The notes under the pieces are model-generated. The model was not told where the DNA came from. It saw only the letters and a program-made list of their open reading frames with translations, and did no database searches. The translations under genes were made by a program, and so were the position numbers. 7,189 nt of DNA from positions 1 through 7,189 of the forward strand of contig JAFOYD010000107.1 of NCBI GenBank assembly GCA_017391545.1, read 5' to 3'. This stretch comes from Lachnospiraceae bacterium (GTDB lineage Bacteria > Bacillota > Clostridia > Lachnospirales > Lachnospiraceae). This document shows, in pieces, positions 5,435 to 7,189 of this stretch (position 1 is the stretch's first letter; each line of letters opens with the position of its first letter).

Positions 5435-6364
5435 TTAATTGTCATCCAGCTTTGATTTACCATCCTGCTTTTCCTGTTTCTCAAGCTTTTCAAGCTCTTT
5501 TAACTCCTTGAGCTCCTCATCGCTCATGCCCTCATTCTTATCCTTCTTATGGCGCTTCTTGAACTTAAGCTGTTCTACCTTATATTCATGAATTTCTTTC
5601 TCGTCGTCGACCTCGACTTTCACTTTCACAAGCTGGCGAAGCACATTCACACTGTGCACCTCACCCTTAAGGCCATCGTCTGTTGTAACAAAATCTCCCA
5701 CATTAGGAAGCTTTCTATTCAGGTATTCGTATGTCTCCTCCTCATGCTTGAGACAGCACATCAGTCGTCCACACACACCCGAAATCTTCGTAGGGTTCAG
5801 AGACAGATTCTGCTCCTTTGCCATCTTAATCGACACAGGGACAAACTCTGATAAATGCGAATGACAACAAAGCGTTCTACCACAAATTCCAATGCCACCA
5901 AGAATCTTTGTCTCGTCACGCACACCAATCTGGCGAAGCTCGATTCTCGTCTTAAATACAGATGCCAAATCCTTTACAAGCTCTCTAAAATCAATCCTTC
6001 CATCAGCTGTAAAGTAGAACAGCACCTTATTATTGTCAAATGTATACTCAGCATCAATCAGCTTCATTTCAAGCTTATGTTTGTGTATTTTCTCAAGGCA
6101 GATCTTGAACGCTTCCTTTTCCTTCTGCTTATTGGCAGCCTCCTGTTCCATATCACGCTTATTTGCGACTCGAAGTACCTGCTTTAACGGTTGAACAACC
6201 TTGTCATCCCCAACCTCTTTCGGATCACCAACCACCGTACCATACTCAATACCGCGTGCAGTTTCCACGATTACGTGGTCGCCACGCTTTATATCAAATT
6301 TACCCGGATCAAAGAAATAAATCTTGCCCGCTGTTCGAAATCTCACACCAATTACTTTTACCAT
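5435..6364 (-). CDS. ricT: RicT/YaaT, PSP1-domain subunit of the Ric (YaaT-YlbF-YmcA) complex
   Basis: In Bacillus this protein joins RicA and RicF in an iron-sulfur complex that promotes RNase Y-dependent mRNA maturation and affects sporulation, competence and biofilm (family knowledge). The N-terminal part has the YaaT opening (VIGVRFRTAGKIYFFDPG, 4-21), and the PSP1 C-terminal domain spans about 60-147. The cysteine signature is intact: Cys161, Cys166, Cys167, Cys198, Cys203 and Cys204, in GICGRTLCCHSH and GVCGRLMCCLKH. These are the likely cluster ligands. From about residue 267 a Lys/Glu-rich tail (KKRHKKDK, then ELKELKELEKLEKQEKQ) probably forms a charged helix. This makes the protein longer than I recall for Bacillus YaaT (about 275 residues). 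GAGG precedes the ATG by about 10 nt, within the end of holB, whose stop is 6 nt upstream. The partner genes are not in this window. Confidence 0.95.
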   Translation of the reverse strand: MVKVIGVRFRTAGKIYFFDPGKFDIKRGDHVIVETARGIEYGTVVGDPKEVGDDKVVQPLKQVLRVANKRDMEQEAANKQKEKEAFKICLEKIHKHKLEMKLIDAEYTFDNNKVLFYFTADGRIDFRELVKDLASVFKTRIELRQIGVRDETKILGGIGICGRTLCCHSHLSEFVPVSIKMAKEQNLSLNPTKISGVCGRLMCCLKHEEETYEYLNRKLPNVGDFVTTDDGLKGEVHSVNVLRQLVKVKVEVDDEKEIHEYKVEQLKFKKRHKKDKNEGMSDEELKELKELEKLEKQEKQDGKSKLDDN

Positions 6365-6370
6365 ATCTAT

Positions 6371-7189
6371 CTACCTCACTTTCATATCAAGAAACAACAG
6401 TTCCATTGTCAGGTCAAAATTGACATTTGCACCAATTCGGCTTCTTGCCCTGTCTATGGAATGGATAATCCGCTCTATGCCTTCATAGCTGTAACGCTTC
6501 GCCGCATTTGCAATATCCGATAGTTCCTCTTTAAAAATAATATGACTCCGGTCACCATGCCGTCCACATGCTTTATATAATAACACATCCCGAAACCAGA
6601 TAAAACACAAATCCAGATAATCATTCTTATCAAATTTTTCCTCTGTAATCTTTTTCACTTCCGTCGCCATCTGATTTACTTCCATATCAGAAATCCGCTT
6701 CATTGTGCCAATTACCGACGATTTCATGTGGTCAAATTCCTCATTGGAGGCGAGCTCTATGGCACGTCCCACATTCCCTCTCGCAAAGGAAGCACAGACA
6801 GAAGCTCTGTAATCCGGTATCTCAACCTTGTCCATCAAATATCTTTTTATCATATCATCCGGTACCGGCTTTGTGTTGAGCACCACGCACCTGCTTAAAA
6901 TGGTCTGAAGCATTGCTTCTACCCTCGTAGCCAGTAACAACAAAACAGCATACTTCGGTGGCTCCTCCAAAGTCTTTAACAATGCATTCTGGGCCTGCAC
7001 ATTCATCTTTTCAGCTTCATCCATGATATAGATCTTATAAGGACCACTGTACGGCTTAATGGCGATATCACCATTGATCTGCTGTCTGATATTATCTACC
7101 GAAATCACATTTGGTTTGTCATGTTCAACATACACAATGTCCGGATGGTTTCTGTTGATTGCCTGCTTACAGGAACGACACTGGTTGCA
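6371..7189 (-). CDS. holB: DNA polymerase III subunit delta' (clamp loader), N terminus outside the window
   Basis: The reading frame stays open to the right edge, so 272 C-terminal residues are seen and the P-loop region is missing. At the edge the codons give CNQCRSCKQAINRNHPDIVYV, the last three cysteines of the clamp-loader zinc module. The AAA+ core follows: KIYIMDEAEKMN with the Walker-B-like DEAE, QNALLKTLEEPP, LLLATRVEAMLQTILSRC with the SRC motif (arginine finger side), then a helical C-terminal collar domain. DEAEKMN together with the short C terminus fits HolB rather than DnaX. The GTG at 7135 is an internal codon, not a start, because the zinc module lies upstream of it in frame. 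The protein belongs to the tau/gamma-delta-delta' complex that opens the beta clamp. Its stop is 6 nt from the ricT ATG, indicating coupling in one operon. Confidence 0.95.
   Translation of the reverse strand, partial: CNQCRSCKQAINRNHPDIVYVEHDKPNVISVDNIRQQINGDIAIKPYSGPYKIYIMDEAEKMNVQAQNALLKTLEEPPKYAVLLLLATRVEAMLQTILSRCVVLNTKPVPDDMIKRYLMDKVEIPDYRASVCASFARGNVGRAIELASNEEFDHMKSSVIGTMKRISDMEVNQMATEVKKITEEKFDKNDYLDLCFIWFRDVLLYKACGRHGDRSHIIFKEELSDIANAAKRYSYEGIERIIHSIDRARSRIGANVNFDLTMELLFLDMKVR

Noticed and set aside
7133..7135. GTG as the start of a 254-residue holB
   Set aside because: The upstream in-frame codons encode the conserved CNQCRSC zinc module, so the gene continues past the window edge.

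Overview
The window looks like chromosomal core DNA from a low-to-mid GC Firmicute, most likely a Lachnospiraceae-type Clostridium (inference). The signs are AT-rich spacers, strong AGGAG-type ribosome sites, sigma-A promoters of the TTGACA/TATAAT class, and the Firmicutes cluster holB-ricT-trmN6-rsmI. Compared with Bacillus subtilis (holB-yaaT-yabA-yabB-yazA-yabC), the yabA and yazA genes are absent between these four. The genus cannot be resolved from sequence alone.

Layout, left to right. (1) Positions 1-58, minus strand: the first 19 codons of an NAD(P)H/FMN-dependent flavodoxin-fold oxidoreductase that runs off the left edge. It is divergent from (2) an HxlR-family regulator at 176-517 (plus) whose only cysteine is Cys6, as in redox/quinone-sensing members of the family. 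Alternating TACT/AGTA half-sites lie between them, over and downstream of the regulator's -10 box. (3) A bidirectional terminator at 524-563 separates the regulator from convergent pgi (glucose-6-phosphate isomerase, 585-1931, minus). (4) An unrecognised three-helix membrane protein with a charged cytoplasmic tail (2147-2902, minus), with a palindrome over its probable -10 box. (5) A 500-bp gene-free stretch (2903-3405) holding that promoter, a 200-bp cluster of nested palindromes and degenerate direct repeats, and the acyl carrier protein terminator. (6) A stand-alone acyl carrier protein gene (3406-3639, minus) with a consensus promoter and a roughly 105-nt leader containing a palindrome and three GGTAAT copies. 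(7) A tight minus-strand operon entering from the right edge: holB (3' part only), ricT, trmN6, rsmI.

The operon joins replication (clamp-loader delta'), the RicT subunit of the Ric RNA-processing/sporulation complex, and tRNA and 16S rRNA methyltransferases, a combination long conserved in Firmicutes. pgi and the ACP gene are independently promoted housekeeping genes for glycolysis and fatty-acid synthesis. I see no mobile-element gene, CRISPR array, rRNA, tRNA or defence system. The parts least explained by known biology are the palindromic element near 3.1-3.3 kb, the orphan membrane protein, and the putative redox-switch intergenic region at the left end.
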